Part shown: positions 47,401 to 62,400 of the stretch, in pieces | Layout of the letters: every line of letters starts with the position of its first letter | Position numbering within the stretch: the first letter of the stretch is position 1 | From: Episyrphus balteatus | Lineage: Eukaryota; Arthropoda; Insecta; Diptera; Syrphidae | Assembly (NCBI RefSeq): GCF_945859705.1 | Contig: NC_079135.1 | Location: 126,040,551-126,104,550 of the forward strand | Reading direction: 5' to 3' | Length of the DNA: 64,000 nt | The notes under the pieces: model-generated | What the model was told of the DNA's origin: nothing | What the model saw: only the letters and a program-made list of their open reading frames with translations | Databases searched by the model: none | Translations under genes and position numbers: made by a program

Positions 47401-50400
47401 GAAAATGCCCTTTTCAGTTCACTCGGTGTAACGCTGTTAACATTTGAAGTCCACATTTCACGGATTAATTTGGCAAACTCTACAAAGAACAAAAATTATG
47501 TATGTGAGAGGGAGGGAGGGAGAATAAAGATATATTTCTATTTTACTAACCACTTAAAATTTGTTGATCCTTCGACGATGAGGATCTGACACCATTTTGT
47601 GTTTTCAGGAATTTTGTTAGCTCGCTAGTGTGACTCAGGCATTGAATCACTGAATTCATGAAACATGTATTGCCGATATTTCTCAGTCCGCATAATCCTA
47701 CAAGTAAAAATATAATTTTTTATTTCATATTTTTAAAATTTTAAAATAAAATAAATTAAAAGAAACAGTCAAATACGAGTCGAACCTGCTCGAAGTGAGT
47801 GATATCTAGACATTCAAAATTTGACATAGAAATAAAAACTAAAAATGAATAAATAAAAGGAACGATTTTTGTTTGGTGTCTATTGAAAAGTATACTTAAA
47901 CTTAAAAGTTTAAAAATATGATTATCTTGAAATTTGGTTTGAAACAATTTCTCATCGAACTATGTATGTACATACACATTAACCGTTTTATAATCAATAG
48001 CCACGTCCCATTGTTATTCAGAAAAACTTTTAAGAGCCTTTTCTACTATTTCTACTACGAAGAGCACTTCTCAAGGTTGAATGTGCAGAACTTATTGAAT
48101 TTGTGAAGTCAGTGATGTAGTTTGATGATAAACAGGGGCCCAATTCCGCAAGAGTGAGTTTTTCTCTCCCTTGTTCTTAAGACAATTTACACGTTTTTTT
48201 CGTGTACACAGAGGAATTCACTCTTGCGGAATTTTGTCCCAGGCTCCAAATTTCTGAGATCTCACAGAATTTCCTCTGACAGACAGAAACTGAATGAACT
48301 AATTTTATATTTTTTCTGTGCAATCTTAAAGGAAAAGTCTTATAGACCGAAACGAGGGCCCACAGCAAATTTTTGGGAATGGAGGTATAACCAAAATGTG
48401 ATAATGCAGTTTTATAGCCTTATACGTTCTTATAACGATTTCAAAAGTCTGGCATTTTTAAATCACGGCTTTATAAACAACGCGAGTTTGCCAATTGCAA
48501 ATACAAGGTTCTACTTTTGAAAAAAAAGCATATTTTTTAAACCAATATTAACGATTCTTACATAGTTTCTTTTTCTTTATTTCTGACTTTATATTTTGCA
48601 TACATAAGCTATTAATTAGCATTAAGGAGAACAGAAATCGGCGACAAGCCTCCCTGTTTTGTATTGTTCAATTTCTAAAGCTAACTGAATGCTGCTGTTG
48701 CATTTGCTTGTACCAGGTCAACATTTTTTTTTATTTTGTTAGAAAAGAAATTTAAAAATATGACTACGTAGTAGTTGAGAGATCGAATCTTTTGTTAAGA
48801 CTATTCTTGTCTCTTACTGGTAGACTTATTCCAAAACCTATTTGATGGGCGAAAATGGCTTACAATTCAGATTCAGCAGCACAAATGCACTGCGAAACAG
48901 GCATACAACTTTAGGCAACAACATAAGCAGGCACTCGTGACCTGACGGCCAATTCCTAAGTCTGCTATTACACAATGACTCAAAAGTCATGACTTTTATC
49001 GAAATATAGACTCAGTCAGTTAATTTTGAAGTTATAAGATTATGTTATCCCGATTTCACACTTAAATCGTTGCCCGGATTGTGAAAGATTGAAATATGCC
49101 AACAATTTTAACTTTCCTCCAAATGAATTGGTAGACAAGTTTTTTGAAGCCACTAGGGACTGGCTTGGACGTAATTTTTAACGTGGAAGCAAGTTAGACC
49201 TCAAAACGCGTGCGACTTAAACACAAACATTTTTACATAAAAATTCAACTTTAATGGGGTTTTCGTTTGGTAAATTTATATTTTGATCTATAAATTGATT
49301 TTTTTCTTTACGAAACCAATACGTTTTCAGATTGATTTTTATTTTCTATAGTATTGGTTTGTATTTGTGTCTGTGAACCAAGCAGCGATCGCAGTTGTCA
49401 AATATTGATTCGACCGTTGATTTTTTTTATCCGAAGATGAGCTGGACGAATAAATTAATTCACTCAAAATTACTTCCATTTGAATTCAGAACTATTTTAA
49501 TTCTTTCTTGAAACCGAAATAAAATAATTATCAAACAAAAACTTGTCAATCAGATGAATGCCAATAACAATGCATAGTGTTGTTAGTAAAAGAGGGTAAA
49601 TCTCCCGAAAAATCCAGATCTGGAAAACTGATCTAAGATCAAAAAATAAATCAATTTTTTTGGCCAAACGAAGGCAAAAATTGTCAAAATCAGTTTTTTG
49701 ACAGATTTTAATCAAAAAATAAATTAATTTTTTAACCAAACGAAAACCCCATTAGTACTTGCATGTTATTTTTGGGGCTAGTAAAAATGCAATAAGATAT
49801 GCAAGTGATTTGATAGCTTCTATAAAATTGAACATTGAAATCGAGTAATTGCAAAATTCAACCTCTAAGCTAGTTGATATGCGTGTGGCAAGCCACTTAC
49901 GTACGTCACATCAAATACAAAACTTGGACATGTGGTCGAAGGGTCAGCGAATTTATTAACAGCTTCCCTTTCAAATGAACTCATTTAACAACTTTCTTTT
50001 TCTATAGAAGAATAGGAGTTTCATGCAACCATTAGAAGTACTTCTCAGTAGATGCTGTACCTCAAAGAAACAAAGTTATTCCTATTTAAAGCACGGGTTG
50101 TACCTAGCTAATTGTCAGCCATAAAATGAGAAGCTACTCCTAGCCTAGTGTGAGGAAAAAAATCTGCTTGGATCTTTTTATTATTTTTTATCTGAAGCTA
50201 TAAAAGTTGAGTAATTCAACTTTTCTAGCAAGCCAACTATCAAATTATGAAATGAGTTCTCAGGTTCTGAATGTAAAAGTGAATTTGATATGTAGGTATT
50301 TTGTATGTACTTGTAAAATTAAGGATAAATTTTATAATCATCTGACAATGCCAGACAAACATAAGAAACTCACCTTCTTGTTCTGGTGTTAATTTTCTCG

Positions 50401-53400
50401 ATGACGACGACGAATAATCATCTGAAAGATTTCGACTGGATAAAATTGATGATCTACTACTGTCACGATCCCAATCACGTGTTGGGTTCGGTGGCAATGG
50501 TGGAAGGGTAGTCCGTAATGATGAGGTACTTCGAACCTGTTTTAAATTATAATTAAAATTTTATAATTTCATTATTAATTAATGTTTAATGCTTAAACAT
50601 TTTAATTGTTTTAATTTGTTATTTGCGTTTCGAGAACAAAATAAAAAATAAAATGAATATTTATGAATTTTATAAGAAAAAAAAAAAACGAAATTTACAA
50701 ACAAAAATTAAATGATTTTTTGATTTTTATAAAATAAAACGCGATTTGGGAAAAATTAAGACCCGAAGATTTTCAAGAAAACTAAAGTAATGTTATGAAA
50801 AAATTAACTAATTTCGATATAATTTTTTTTTTTTGATAATGTAGAGTAGTATTTTTTTGTGAAAAAGTGTAATTATGTTGTTCTGATTTTCTTTCAAATA
50901 CAAAAGTGTTTTGTTAATAAATAATCGAAAATTGTATCAAAGCAAAAATAAAAATTTATTTTATTAAATATTTTGAAATTAACAAAAAAAAAAATATAAA
51001 AAAATTAAACAAACAAATTACTGTGAGTAAAGGTGTTATGGGAATAATTAAGCATTTTTATTTTTAAATCATAATACAAAAGCATGCATTTTTATGGAAA
51101 GCAACATTATTTTATTTAAACATAGCAAAGCAAAAATACAAACCTTTTTTTTTATTTAAGTTTATGTCTAGAAAATATTATATTTACATACATAAAACAT
51201 TTTACAAAACATAAAATTAAGTTGCTGTATGAACGAAAGGTGCCGAAAAATTGGGAAATATTTTCGTTTTTTTTTCTATTTCAACTGTAATTTTCGTTTT
51301 ACGTTTAAGTACGTAACGAAAGAAATTTTTAGGTAAAGAGCAGGACACCGATAAGAGTTCTAGTATTCTCAATATCACTAAGTTATGTTTTAACCCAGTA
51401 TGTTTTGATACCCTGATTGATTTTTAAACCTTTTACTTATGTTGGCTTACACAAAAGGAGCCATTTATTATTGATAACGCTCAGCCATTTAAAAAAAAAA
51501 TAATTTTTTATAAATAACACTGGTTAACAAAATTAAACTTTTTTTTTTGCCGAAACAAAAATATACTTTTCTGAAGGTTTTCGGTGTGCTGAACTCGAAT
51601 CCGAAGTAAAAAAAAATTAATCAGCTCCCGTTTTTTAAATATTACCGTTAGAGTATACAGTACTTTGGACCTTATTCTTTTATATAAGGAAAATTGTTTG
51701 AGCATATTTAGTAACGGTTTTTATCAGAACTTTTTATCACCTTTTTAAATCTGTTTTAATCTTTCCGATATCTTTTTTATTGCCCGAGATATCTTCAGTT
51801 GTTTGATATTTTTATAAATTTTATAACGTCATTAACATTATCTCCTTTATGATATATGAAGAAAAACCCACTTACTTAATTTTAAGATATTTCTTTCAAT
51901 ACAAAAGATATGGAAAAGATTTAAACAGGTATCGAAAGTTGGAAAACAGTTCTTATAGAAACCGTTACTAAATATTCTCAAAACAATTTTCCTTATACAA
52001 AAGAATAAGGTCCGAAGAAATCAAAAAAACGTTTTTTTTTGCATTTTGTAACGGTAATATCTCAAAAACGAAAGCTGATTGATTAGTTGTTTCTGACTTC
52101 GGATTCGAGTTCAACACACTGAAAACCTTCAGAAAAGTATATTTTTGTTTCGGCAACAAAACCCTTGTAAACCAGTGTAATTTTTTGGAAAAAAATTTTT
52201 AAAATAAAATTGGTACGGCATTTTGTAGAAATCACTAATCAACACCTAAAAACAAAATTTCAAAAAATTTGATTTTTCAAAAAAAAAAATTTCAAATTTT
52301 TTTTAAAAATCAAAATATTATTTTTTTTAAATTTTATTTTTGGCTTATATTAAAATTACAGAAATACTTCTTCACAAAAAGTTTCGTTGAAATCAAATAA
52401 GCAGTTTCGGAAAAAATTGAATTTAAAAAAAACGGTTCGTTTATAATGATTTTCAAAAAAAAAATTTTTCATTTGAAGATAGACCTTAATTTAAAATTTA
52501 CATTTGAAATTTTTAAACAAAATCGTTGGAGCTGTTTTTGAGCAATTTCAACTTTACTAAAATCGGTAAATGACAAGTACCGTTATTTTTGGTCCAAAAA
52601 AATTAATTCCAAAAATCCCTGTGTAGAGTCGCCAAATAACGCTACATACCAAGTTTGACATTAATCGGTCCATTCGTTTAGGCTGTAGCCTTATTTACAG
52701 ACAGACGGACTTCTGGGACCCACTTTTTGGGCATTGTCTATCATCGTAATGTCATGGAAAAATGTTATCTCAATTTTTTTTTTGTACGAATATATAACTT
52801 GATATCGAAAGTAAAAATTGTTATTGGCCTCCGTTTTGAAATATTACCGTTAGAGAATGTCAAAAAACGTCATTTTGGCTGTTTTCGAGGCTATGTTTTT
52901 ATGTGGGGTAGTTCACTATGAATTAATTTGTAACGGTGCCTATAAGAACTGGTTTTATTCTTTCAAAAAATGTTTAAATCTTTCCGATATCTCTTTTACT
53001 GCCCGAGATATTTAAAATTTAAGTAGCGGTCTTTGAATCAGAAACAGGCCAACCAAATTAAACTTTTTTTGTCACAAGAACCAAAATATACTTTTCTGAA
53101 GGTTTTTAGGTTGCTGAACTCGAATCCGCAATCAGAAAAAATCTATTAGCCTTCGTTCTTGCAATATTACCGTTATAAAATGCAAAAAATGGTTTTTTTT
53201 TATAACGGCAGTATTTCAAGAACCTTCAGAAAAGTATATTTTGGTTCTTGTGGCAAGAATTCTGTGACCAGTGGCTTGAACCTTTAGATTAAGTTTAGTT
53301 TCTATTTGGCTTATTAACTGAACCTTAAGATATCTCGAGCAATAAAAAAGATATCGGGAAAATTGAAACAGTTTTTGAAAGAAAAATATCTGTTCATAAG

Positions 53401-56400
53401 TTAATATATAATTTTGAGCGGCCATTTCAAAGCCTTTCATGTTTTATAAATTTCCATTTGAGTTTTGACACGTAAAAATTAGATCTGTTTGTTTTTTCTT
53501 TAAGCACTGTTTGTTTACTTATTCGGTTTTTGAAGCGTTCACAAGAGTTAATCATAAAAAAGTATCACCCCTTTTACGATTGTAACGTGGAGGTACAATA
53601 CACAAACCTATTTTCCTAAAAATTCTAGTCTCAACTGCTGTACTCGTAAAGTTCATGAAAGGATCTCTACCTAATTTATTCGCTTAAGACACTTTCCTGA
53701 TAATCATTTTTATCAACACAATTTTCTTAAAGCCATAAACTAGATATGAACGTTAACACTTTTTGTAATAAAGCTTTAATTTTCATTCTTCATCTTCTAT
53801 GTTTATATATAACTTTCTTTTCAATTTCATAATTTGTGTATATACATATGTTTATAAATGAATGTAGATTATGCACTTCAATTCAAGTACATAGTCAATA
53901 AATTAATAAAGGTTTCTTTTGAACTTTCTGTTCGAGAATCAAATTAATTTTCAACAAAATGACAAACTTTCAAGAATTCATGTTGATGAGTTGAAAGGTT
54001 CAATAATTGAATTTTAAATTGAATGCATCTGTTGTTTATTGATTGATAAAACAATAGCTTTTATTAAACAAAAATGAATTGGTAGTTGGAAATATTGATC
54101 CTGAAGAATAAAACTATGTATTATTATTCGATTAAGATTCATTAGGTGGTTTCATTGTCAGTTTTAAGAGTTCTTTAGTACACTGAAACTCCTATGTATT
54201 TTAAGGAAATTAAAATTCTGCTTTTTTTTTGTTCTTCGAAGATTGATTTAAGAGATGTTATGAAGTAGTAAACGAACAACCCTATATGTCTCTTTTCAAA
54301 AATTACCAATAAACATGTTAAGTCATTGAACGCCCCTAATGAACCATTTAGCTCAGCCGCAACGGTTGCTGATATTAGCTGTGTTCTTAAGCGTGACAAG
54401 TTTCTAATGAATAGATTTTTAATGAAACACAATAGCAGTGTTCCCTTGAAGGTAAATGAGTTCTACAATAATTATAATTAACACATTCATGATCTTCTGC
54501 TCGATTAGAAACGATGTGTAGTTGTTAGGACTAGATTTCTATTCATGAGTAGTCTACAAACCCTAAAGGAACGCAGCTGTTAGCCCCGTTCTTTTTTAGG
54601 TGGTAGTTTACTCATGAGTAGATCTAGTACTACAATTAACATATGATTTTTCTACTCGAGAAGATAGGAACGTGTAGTTGTTGTAGTAGATTTCTGTTCA
54701 CGAATAAACTACTACCTCCAATGGAACAGGGCTATTAATGCAAATCAATGTAATACACCTGGAAGAAAAGTCTGAGGATTATACTAGATTATGGTCTTCA
54801 TTAACTTATGAGTACTTTATCACTTCCAAGAAAACATGTTCATTGCTGAGATTTCTGTGATCTCAGCATCTGAACTAGTAAGTACCGTTCATAGATTTAT
54901 TGACTAAGGCGTTGTTCACATTGGACTCAAAAAGTTTGACGATGGACCGAGATAAATACAGAAACATCAAAATTCCACTCAATGAGTCTAATGACGCTTC
55001 TCTTAAAGAGTTTATGTATTTCTTTTTGTTGTATATTGTTGATATTCATTTTGCGAACACCAAAAAAAAAAATATCTCCCAAAATTAGCACAAATATAAT
55101 ATTTAAGTATAAATATAATAAAAAGCTCTACCATCACCAAATAAATGTCGCACAAAAAATCTATTTTTATTCTACTACATCTATGAATGAAGCAAACAAG
55201 ATGCAGATACTAAACAAAAAAAATAATAATGAAAATATATATAAAATACATAATTTTAAAAGAAAATGCCGTTTATGTGTGCAATAGAATCATCATATTT
55301 ATATTACAACAAAAATAAAAAAAAAAGAAAATGTAATAAAAATGAAATAATCCTGTCTCCCATCTTTTTTTCTATTACTTTTTTTCTTAAGAATCAAATG
55401 AAGACAGAAAAGTAGAGAAGAGAGAAAAAAATAATGAGTTTCTAAAAGAATAACTTACACTTTCATCAATGTCAGAATTTTTATTCGATGGCGACGAATT
55501 CGACGACGATGCAGATGGCGCTGCTGTTGATGATGGTATTTTCTTGTCAATCGATATCGTTCTCGATGTCACTGTTGACAGTGTTGGCGTTGGACAGCTC
55601 AACATTGACACCGTAGTTAATGTAATTTTCTCATAGGTGGCGTTACTTTTCACCAAATTCGATGTACTTCCATTATGCAAACCACCTGTAAACTGAGTTA
55701 TCGAAGTCTTTCGCAGATTTTTTGGCGAATGTGATGGCGACGATTCGGTACTACGATTTCTAAGGATCAAATTATTACTTGCTATACTGCCGCTACTCGT
55801 ACTATTGCTAGCGGCTAGATTCGATGTAATGCTAGAACCTCGGGTTGTGGCCGTACTGCTACTTGTAGCTGGGGATGCCGAACGCTCCCTCAGCGGAACT
55901 CTTCTATCATAATCGTTGGAAAGTTGTAAATTGGTAGTACTACATCGGGTTGGTAGACGTTTGGCTTCGGCAAGAGTATTAAACTTTTCAATAGATGCCT
56001 TAATGCTAGATGTATCGCATCTGCGTCCGCCCATCAATGGCAACGTTGATGACGGCGACGATGTCGCTGTCGATGTTGTCGAAGTTGGTGCCGATGATGA
56101 AACTGGCGGCGACGAGGAGAGCAAAGTTCCATTATGATACTTGTACGGGTTGACCTTTTCGAAGAGCAAACTCTGATTGGACGAGGAGATTATGGAAGAT
56201 TTTGGTCGGAGTTTCGGTTTGTGCTGTCTTGTTTGGTGTTGTTGTTGTTGTTGCTGCTGCTGTTGTTGTTGTTGACGTTCGGTGTCATCGCTATCGATGT
56301 ACTTAATGTCATCCAACAATTCTGAATTCGAATGCAGACAATGCATGTTGTTGTTGGCTGCGGCCAATCGTGACGACGACGACGACAAAAACCTGTTGTT

Positions 56401-59400
56401 ACTACTATTTGGGGCACGATGAATAAGGGGCTTTATCGAGGGCTGATTTTTGGCGCTGGCAGCACTGCTCACACCCTGTAGCTTTTGATTGTCATGGATG
56501 TAAGTGACAATGCTACTTCCTGCCTTTCCTGCTAATAATGGAGATCCACCATTTTCATTATTGTTGACATATTGACTGTCATCGATGTTGTTGTTGTTAT
56601 TGCTGTTGTTATTGGTGTTGTTATTATTGTTGTCATCATCAATACCGTTATTGTTGTCAAATCTCTGTCTCGATCGTGAGACTTGCGAGCGTGCCAATTC
56701 ACATTCTTTCTTAAGGAAATTCTGATCCTTGAAAGCGGAAATTAAAAAGAATTGTTGATTACCAGCTTTGGCTGATGTTGCAGTTGCAGTTGCAGTTGTT
56801 GTTGTAGTTGTAGTTGTCGATTGGTTTGGATTGTTGGAAATTGAAGTTGTGTTGTTAGAAGTTGTTGTTGTGGTGGTTGTGTTGTTGGCGGCAGAAGTTG
56901 ACGTGGTTGTGTGGTTGTTGGAGGAGGTTGTAGTGGTTTTAGCCTCAACACTACGTTTTTGCTTGGGGAATTTCAAATTTTTAATATTAGCATCTATCAT
57001 ATCTATGTAGCTTTTTGTTTTTTTTTTTTTATTTTTTTTATAGTTTTTTTTTTGTTTTTATTTTTTAACTATATAGTGGACTTTTTTTTTATTTTACTCA
57101 CAATGATGCACTCTAAGGTTTGTAACTTTTGCTTTAAATTTTACACAACACCTTTAATTATTTATTTTTTTTTATTTATGTACAGTAAAATATAAATATT
57201 TATATAGTAAATATATAAGTGGCTATAAATGTATATATAGATATATATATTGATCACCCTATGATATCTATGCACACGCACGTAAACACTATGTTTGTTT
57301 TTTTTTTTTTTTTTTTTTTTAATTCCGTATGGCGTTTAAACAACACACTCTATATATTTTTTTATATTTTATTTGTGAGCCATTTACGAATAGTACGTCT
57401 AGAACAGAGAAAAAAATTAATAAAAAAATGTCATTTCTGCTTTTTCAACAAATGAAAAACGTAGAATTTTTCACATTTTTTTTTTTTTTTTGCAAAATTT
57501 TTGTTTTTTTATGTAAGTTTTTTAAAAATTTAAATTAATTTTTTTAAGAAACAAGCAAAAAACAATTTGAAGCATTGCGATGTTTTTCAATTTTCTCTAC
57601 GTTCTGTAAAATATTGGGGATTTTTTTTTTAATTTGAAACTTTCAAACAAAATAATGATGGCTAGCAAAATATAGAAATTTTGTTTTTTTTTTTATAGAA
57701 AATACGGAATACAAGAAAAAAAAAACATAAAATTTTTGGCAAATTGTTATTAATTTTTTAAATGAACCTTTGGGTGAGGTGAAAATTATAAAAATCAAAA
57801 ACAATTATTTATATGATTTACATATATAATTAAAATTTTCAAGCTGAAAGATATACGAGTGTGTTTTATTGTATTTTTTGGCCGTGTTTTTTGTGTGTTT
57901 AAGTTTCTATTAATGTAGCCTTTGAGTTCGAAAAAAAAAATAGTCGGATTGCGGAAAATAAAAATAAACATTCTATTTCAACGAAAATTTTAATATTTCT
58001 ATTTTAAATTACATTTAAGGAGTTCCTACATGAATTGACTTAATACGAAAATCAAAATTCTGCCATTAGCCTGGCCTGTCGATTGGAACCTCATTACCAT
58101 CTCTGCATTTCACAAATTATAAGATTATTTTGCTTTGTTCCCACCATAAATGGCATTAGTCATTTAAAAGACACCTAGTGAAATGCCATTCTCGAATGAT
58201 CAGTGAAATTCTTCTTGAGAGTATTAGCTAAATAAAAAGTGTCGAAATCTTAACTTCATTCTTTCTAATAGGGAATAGGTACGAATTTCCATTAAACATC
58301 AGTGTTTTATATGGTAAAAACAAACATACTAAAGCTTTCGTCATAAACGTCAAAAAAGATTTTTAATTTTACTGAACGTCAGAGCAAAAACTAAATCCAA
58401 GCTTGCAATGAGATTTCCATTGACTTCCACAGAAGACCATACGAATATAATAGTACTAGATTTATCAAAAAACTTTGGTAATGAACTACCCGAAGAAGGC
58501 CTGCAGAGGTAATATTCGAAAATCTATTAAAGTATAAAACAATTTATGCAAGGAATAATAGCCCAGAATTGATCCTGGTATTTCAAACCAGTTATTTTTC
58601 CAACTAAGTGCATCGGTTTTAAAAGTGTAACATCTTATTGCAGTACTGTTTTGCAACACAAACAGATCTATTACATGACGTTTTTGAAGTTATACTCCTT
58701 TTGGCGCTTTACACATGAGTAAAATTTACAATTAAGCGGCCATTTTGAAACTTTAATATTGTTATAACAGTCTCTATTTGACACGTTAAAAGTGGGACTG
58801 TTTGTTTTTTTTTTTTATTTGATAGTTTAAAACATATTCTGTTTGATAACACATTTTATTCGTTCACATAAATCAGTAACAAAAAACATAACTTTAAATT
58901 TTAAACATCTAACGTTTTAAAAAGTATTTAACATTTCATTGGAATAAAATTGAACTTCAAATAATAATACTTAGTTTTTTTTATCAAAATATGTTTTCGA
59001 GGCTTAAGCATAAAGAAAGCTCTGCATAAGATAACTTTAAAATGCTTAATATTTAAGATTAATGCATCTATCTTGTACATATTTTAACAAAGAATTTAAG
59101 ACTTCAAAATACCTTAAACGTTTAATGTATACGAAAATATACTTTCAAAAATAATTTAGCTTATAAGAGCAATTAATTAAATTAAGCAAAAGCTCAAAAG
59201 GTAAATGACAGATTTTAGCAACCGATATATTTCCAACACAACATTAACTATACCTATAGTTAAAAACCAAGACTTACCTTTCCCTTAAAAATACTTCGCA
59301 AACAGATTTTTGGTCAAAATATATTTTATACCTAAATAATTATTTTCAAGAAAAGGATCAGAGCTATTTCGCTTTCATTCTGAATTGATATTCAGACAGT

Positions 59401-62400
59401 TCGAATTTATACGGGAAATTTAATTAATTTGGAACGAAGTTTGTTTGAGTTTTGAGAATTCGCGAGGTTTGTTTGATTCGTAATTCATTATGAAGTCCAT
59501 ACTTGAAAACTATCTTTTCGAAAGCATTTCAGCCAACCACTCAGGGGACAACTTTGTAGAGCTCTGTTCGATTGTATTTACGAAATGCAACGCTTATAAC
59601 ATAGTATTTTATAAGCAATAATTTAATATTATTATTTTATTAGATTAGTGGTTAGTAAAAAAACAATACTCTAAAACAACAATCAACAACCAAATTAAGC
59701 GACAAAAAGACGGCGCATTGCCGAACATAAAGTAAACATTTATTAGTACATTGATTTTCCGCAAGGGTGTGCGCCAAACTATACAAATCAAAAATCAACC
59801 AAAAAAAAAAAAAAAAACTCGGGAATAAGGAAACAACAACAGTTTCAAATGCTTTCAGGACACTCAGGATTAACTCTTCGATTAGTTTTGTTTGTTTATA
59901 AATTAATTTTGTGTGTTTTTTTGTTTTTGGTTAAACAGTTTTCAACTTCAAATTATAAGAGAAGAGGTTAGGTAAAGGTATTATTATTTTACCTTGGTTG
60001 CCAATTGTGCGGTGTCCTTTGTATCCTGAGAACTAGATGAACTAGTAGTAGTAGAAGTAGTGGTAGTAGTGGTAGGAGAGATGCATGATATTTTTAAATC
60101 TCTTAGACTATTACTATCGTCCGGCAGGTCATAGCTCACATGCAGCAGCAACTTGTTGGCAGCACTGCTGCTGCCACCATTGCTACTCGAATGCTGCGGC
60201 ACCGACAGATACGTGTCGGTGATGGTGGAGGAGGAGGAAGAGCATGCCAGAGCAGAGGCAGGAGCTTCACTATTCTCATTTATGGTACCATTTGTCTGTC
60301 GACTATTATATCGTCTGCTATAATTATTATTATTGTTATTACTGATTCTACTAATTGAATTGCTATGTGTTATCTTGTTATCATTATTTTTGGAAGAAGG
60401 AGAAGAAGAAGAAGAAGTTGTAGCTGCATTGGCTGTTGCTGCTGCTGTTGCTGATGCTGCCCCTTCAGACAGTGAGCTGGAACGTGATAATTCACATTTT
60501 GGTATATAATTTGCTGGACTATATTTTTCATATATTTCCAAAGCAGATGTCGCTACTAATCGTGCTAATGATGATGATGGATATGAGGAGGATGATGCTC
60601 GGGGATTCCTACTTGTGCTACTGCTACGTTGTGATTTCGTGTGACTGTTGTTGTTGTTGGTGTTCTGGTTGCAATCGGTGTTATCTGTGCTTCGTTTACG
60701 GTCTAAGTCTCTCTGCGGGGGGGGTGTAGCCATTCAGTTTTATAGAGATTTCAAATATTTCGATCGTCGATGGTAAATGATGATGCGATGATTTGGAGGA
60801 GGGAAATATTTCGTAATTTTTTTTTCGGGGGAGAAAAAAAAAGTTTTGAATAATTTCGTGTTGTTGTTGTTGATATTGTTGGTTTGGTTTTTCATTGTTG
60901 TTATTGTTTTTTTTTTTTGGAAATTTTGAAAAGGTAAAATTCGTATTTGTTAAATAATTTTTTATTCAAATTATAACAGATGATATGTTTTGGTAAAACT
61001 GTTGACAGTTGCTAGGTTTTATTTCGGAATTTAAGCTTTGAATACGATCGCACGATTTATTTTGGCAACTTCCTTTGAAAGAGAAAAAAAGTGCCATAAG
61101 TTAACAAACGTCAAATGTGACATATAATATCGGGAAAATGTCACTTAGCACATTCATCTTAAAACCGATTAAGCTATTTGTATAACAGTAAAACAATATT
61201 ATTAAATTTATTTCTCTCTTTTTTCTTATTCTTAGAGTGACATTGTGCGCGATATTTGAAATGTCAATTTTTTTTGTGTCTCTTTTTATCTTTTTTTATT
61301 TTACAAATTAACTATTGCGCAAAGAAGCTAATGCTTTTATAACAGTATAACAATATTAAGACACTTTTTCGCTTCTTCTTATACAGAATGAGCTGGCATA
61401 TCGTGGACGATACTTCAAAATGTAATCATTAAATGTAGCTTAAAAATGCAAAAGATTTTAGGGAATCCGTTTTCGAGTGTATTATAGAAATTATATTACG
61501 AAAAACCTAGACTCTAGCTCTTTCAAACTGTTCTGTAAAATTGTTGTGAATAGTCTTGGAGAGGAATGAACAGAAATATATCTTATAATCTTGGAGAGCC
61601 CACAACCAGCAAAAGGTCTGAAGGATCAGTAGAAACACTGCCATTAAATGGTAAATTTCATTTAACTACCTTTCTAGCAATTTCGGCATTCTAACGAAAA
61701 CAGCTTATTTCAAAAATATAATCTATGTATGAAAGTACAATCGTATCAATATCTTTTAAATTCTATGTTTTACATTGTCATCTGTCAAACAATTTTACCA
61801 AAAAAACAAAACTATTGGTAGGCGATCACATCGTGAAGTAGGTTTATCTCGTGATCACGGGGTAGAAATAATATTTTGTTTTTGTATAACCTAAACCTAT
61901 GTTCGAATTAAATGATACCTACTTATTAAAAGCGAATCTTTATTAGATATTGAATGCGTTCAAAAATGTAATATGTATATTTTTTTTTAATGCATAATAA
62001 GAAAAAGTAACGAAACAAACCTTTTTCAGTCAAAATAAAATCTAAGGCCGTGTGTCAATTGCTTTAAAATTTGGGTTTAATTTTGACGTGGTGAAAAAAA
62101 AAACAATATAACACAAATTTTAACGTAATTAACACATGACCATGTTTTTCACGTTTAATGGACATGAAAAAAATAAATACTTTTAAGATGTATGTGACAA
62201 ATACATATACAAATTGAGCTAAAAGGTTTTTGAACACACCCACTTCTTCAATTTGATTCGCTCTGATCTGTCAGATTCCAATGAGTACTCCCAATATTTA
62301 ATTGACAACGAAGTACGAAATTGTCACATTCGAAATACTAGGAGTATTCATGAAACGGTGTCAACTTTGGGTAAACCTGGTAAACGTGGTAAAATGGTAA

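Larger units (their letters stand above)
47698..50373 (-). other. Usp2 intron with two MITEs
   Basis: Holds TIR elements at 48136-48240 and 49254-49752; the remaining sequence is AT-rich intron without recognisable coding potential. Confidence 0.5.
50537..55458 (-). other. Usp2 intron with repeat copies
   Basis: Contains a palindromic repeat (51510-52170), a reverse copy of the CTGT-associated repeat (52195-52820), a third partial copy of the palindromic unit (53040-53280) and a MITE (54583-54732). No exon recognised. Confidence 0.5.

Noticed and set aside
57219..57538. Open frames around the T-rich stretch upstream of the 57-kb exon
   Set aside because: Composition-driven; no splice signals or similarity.
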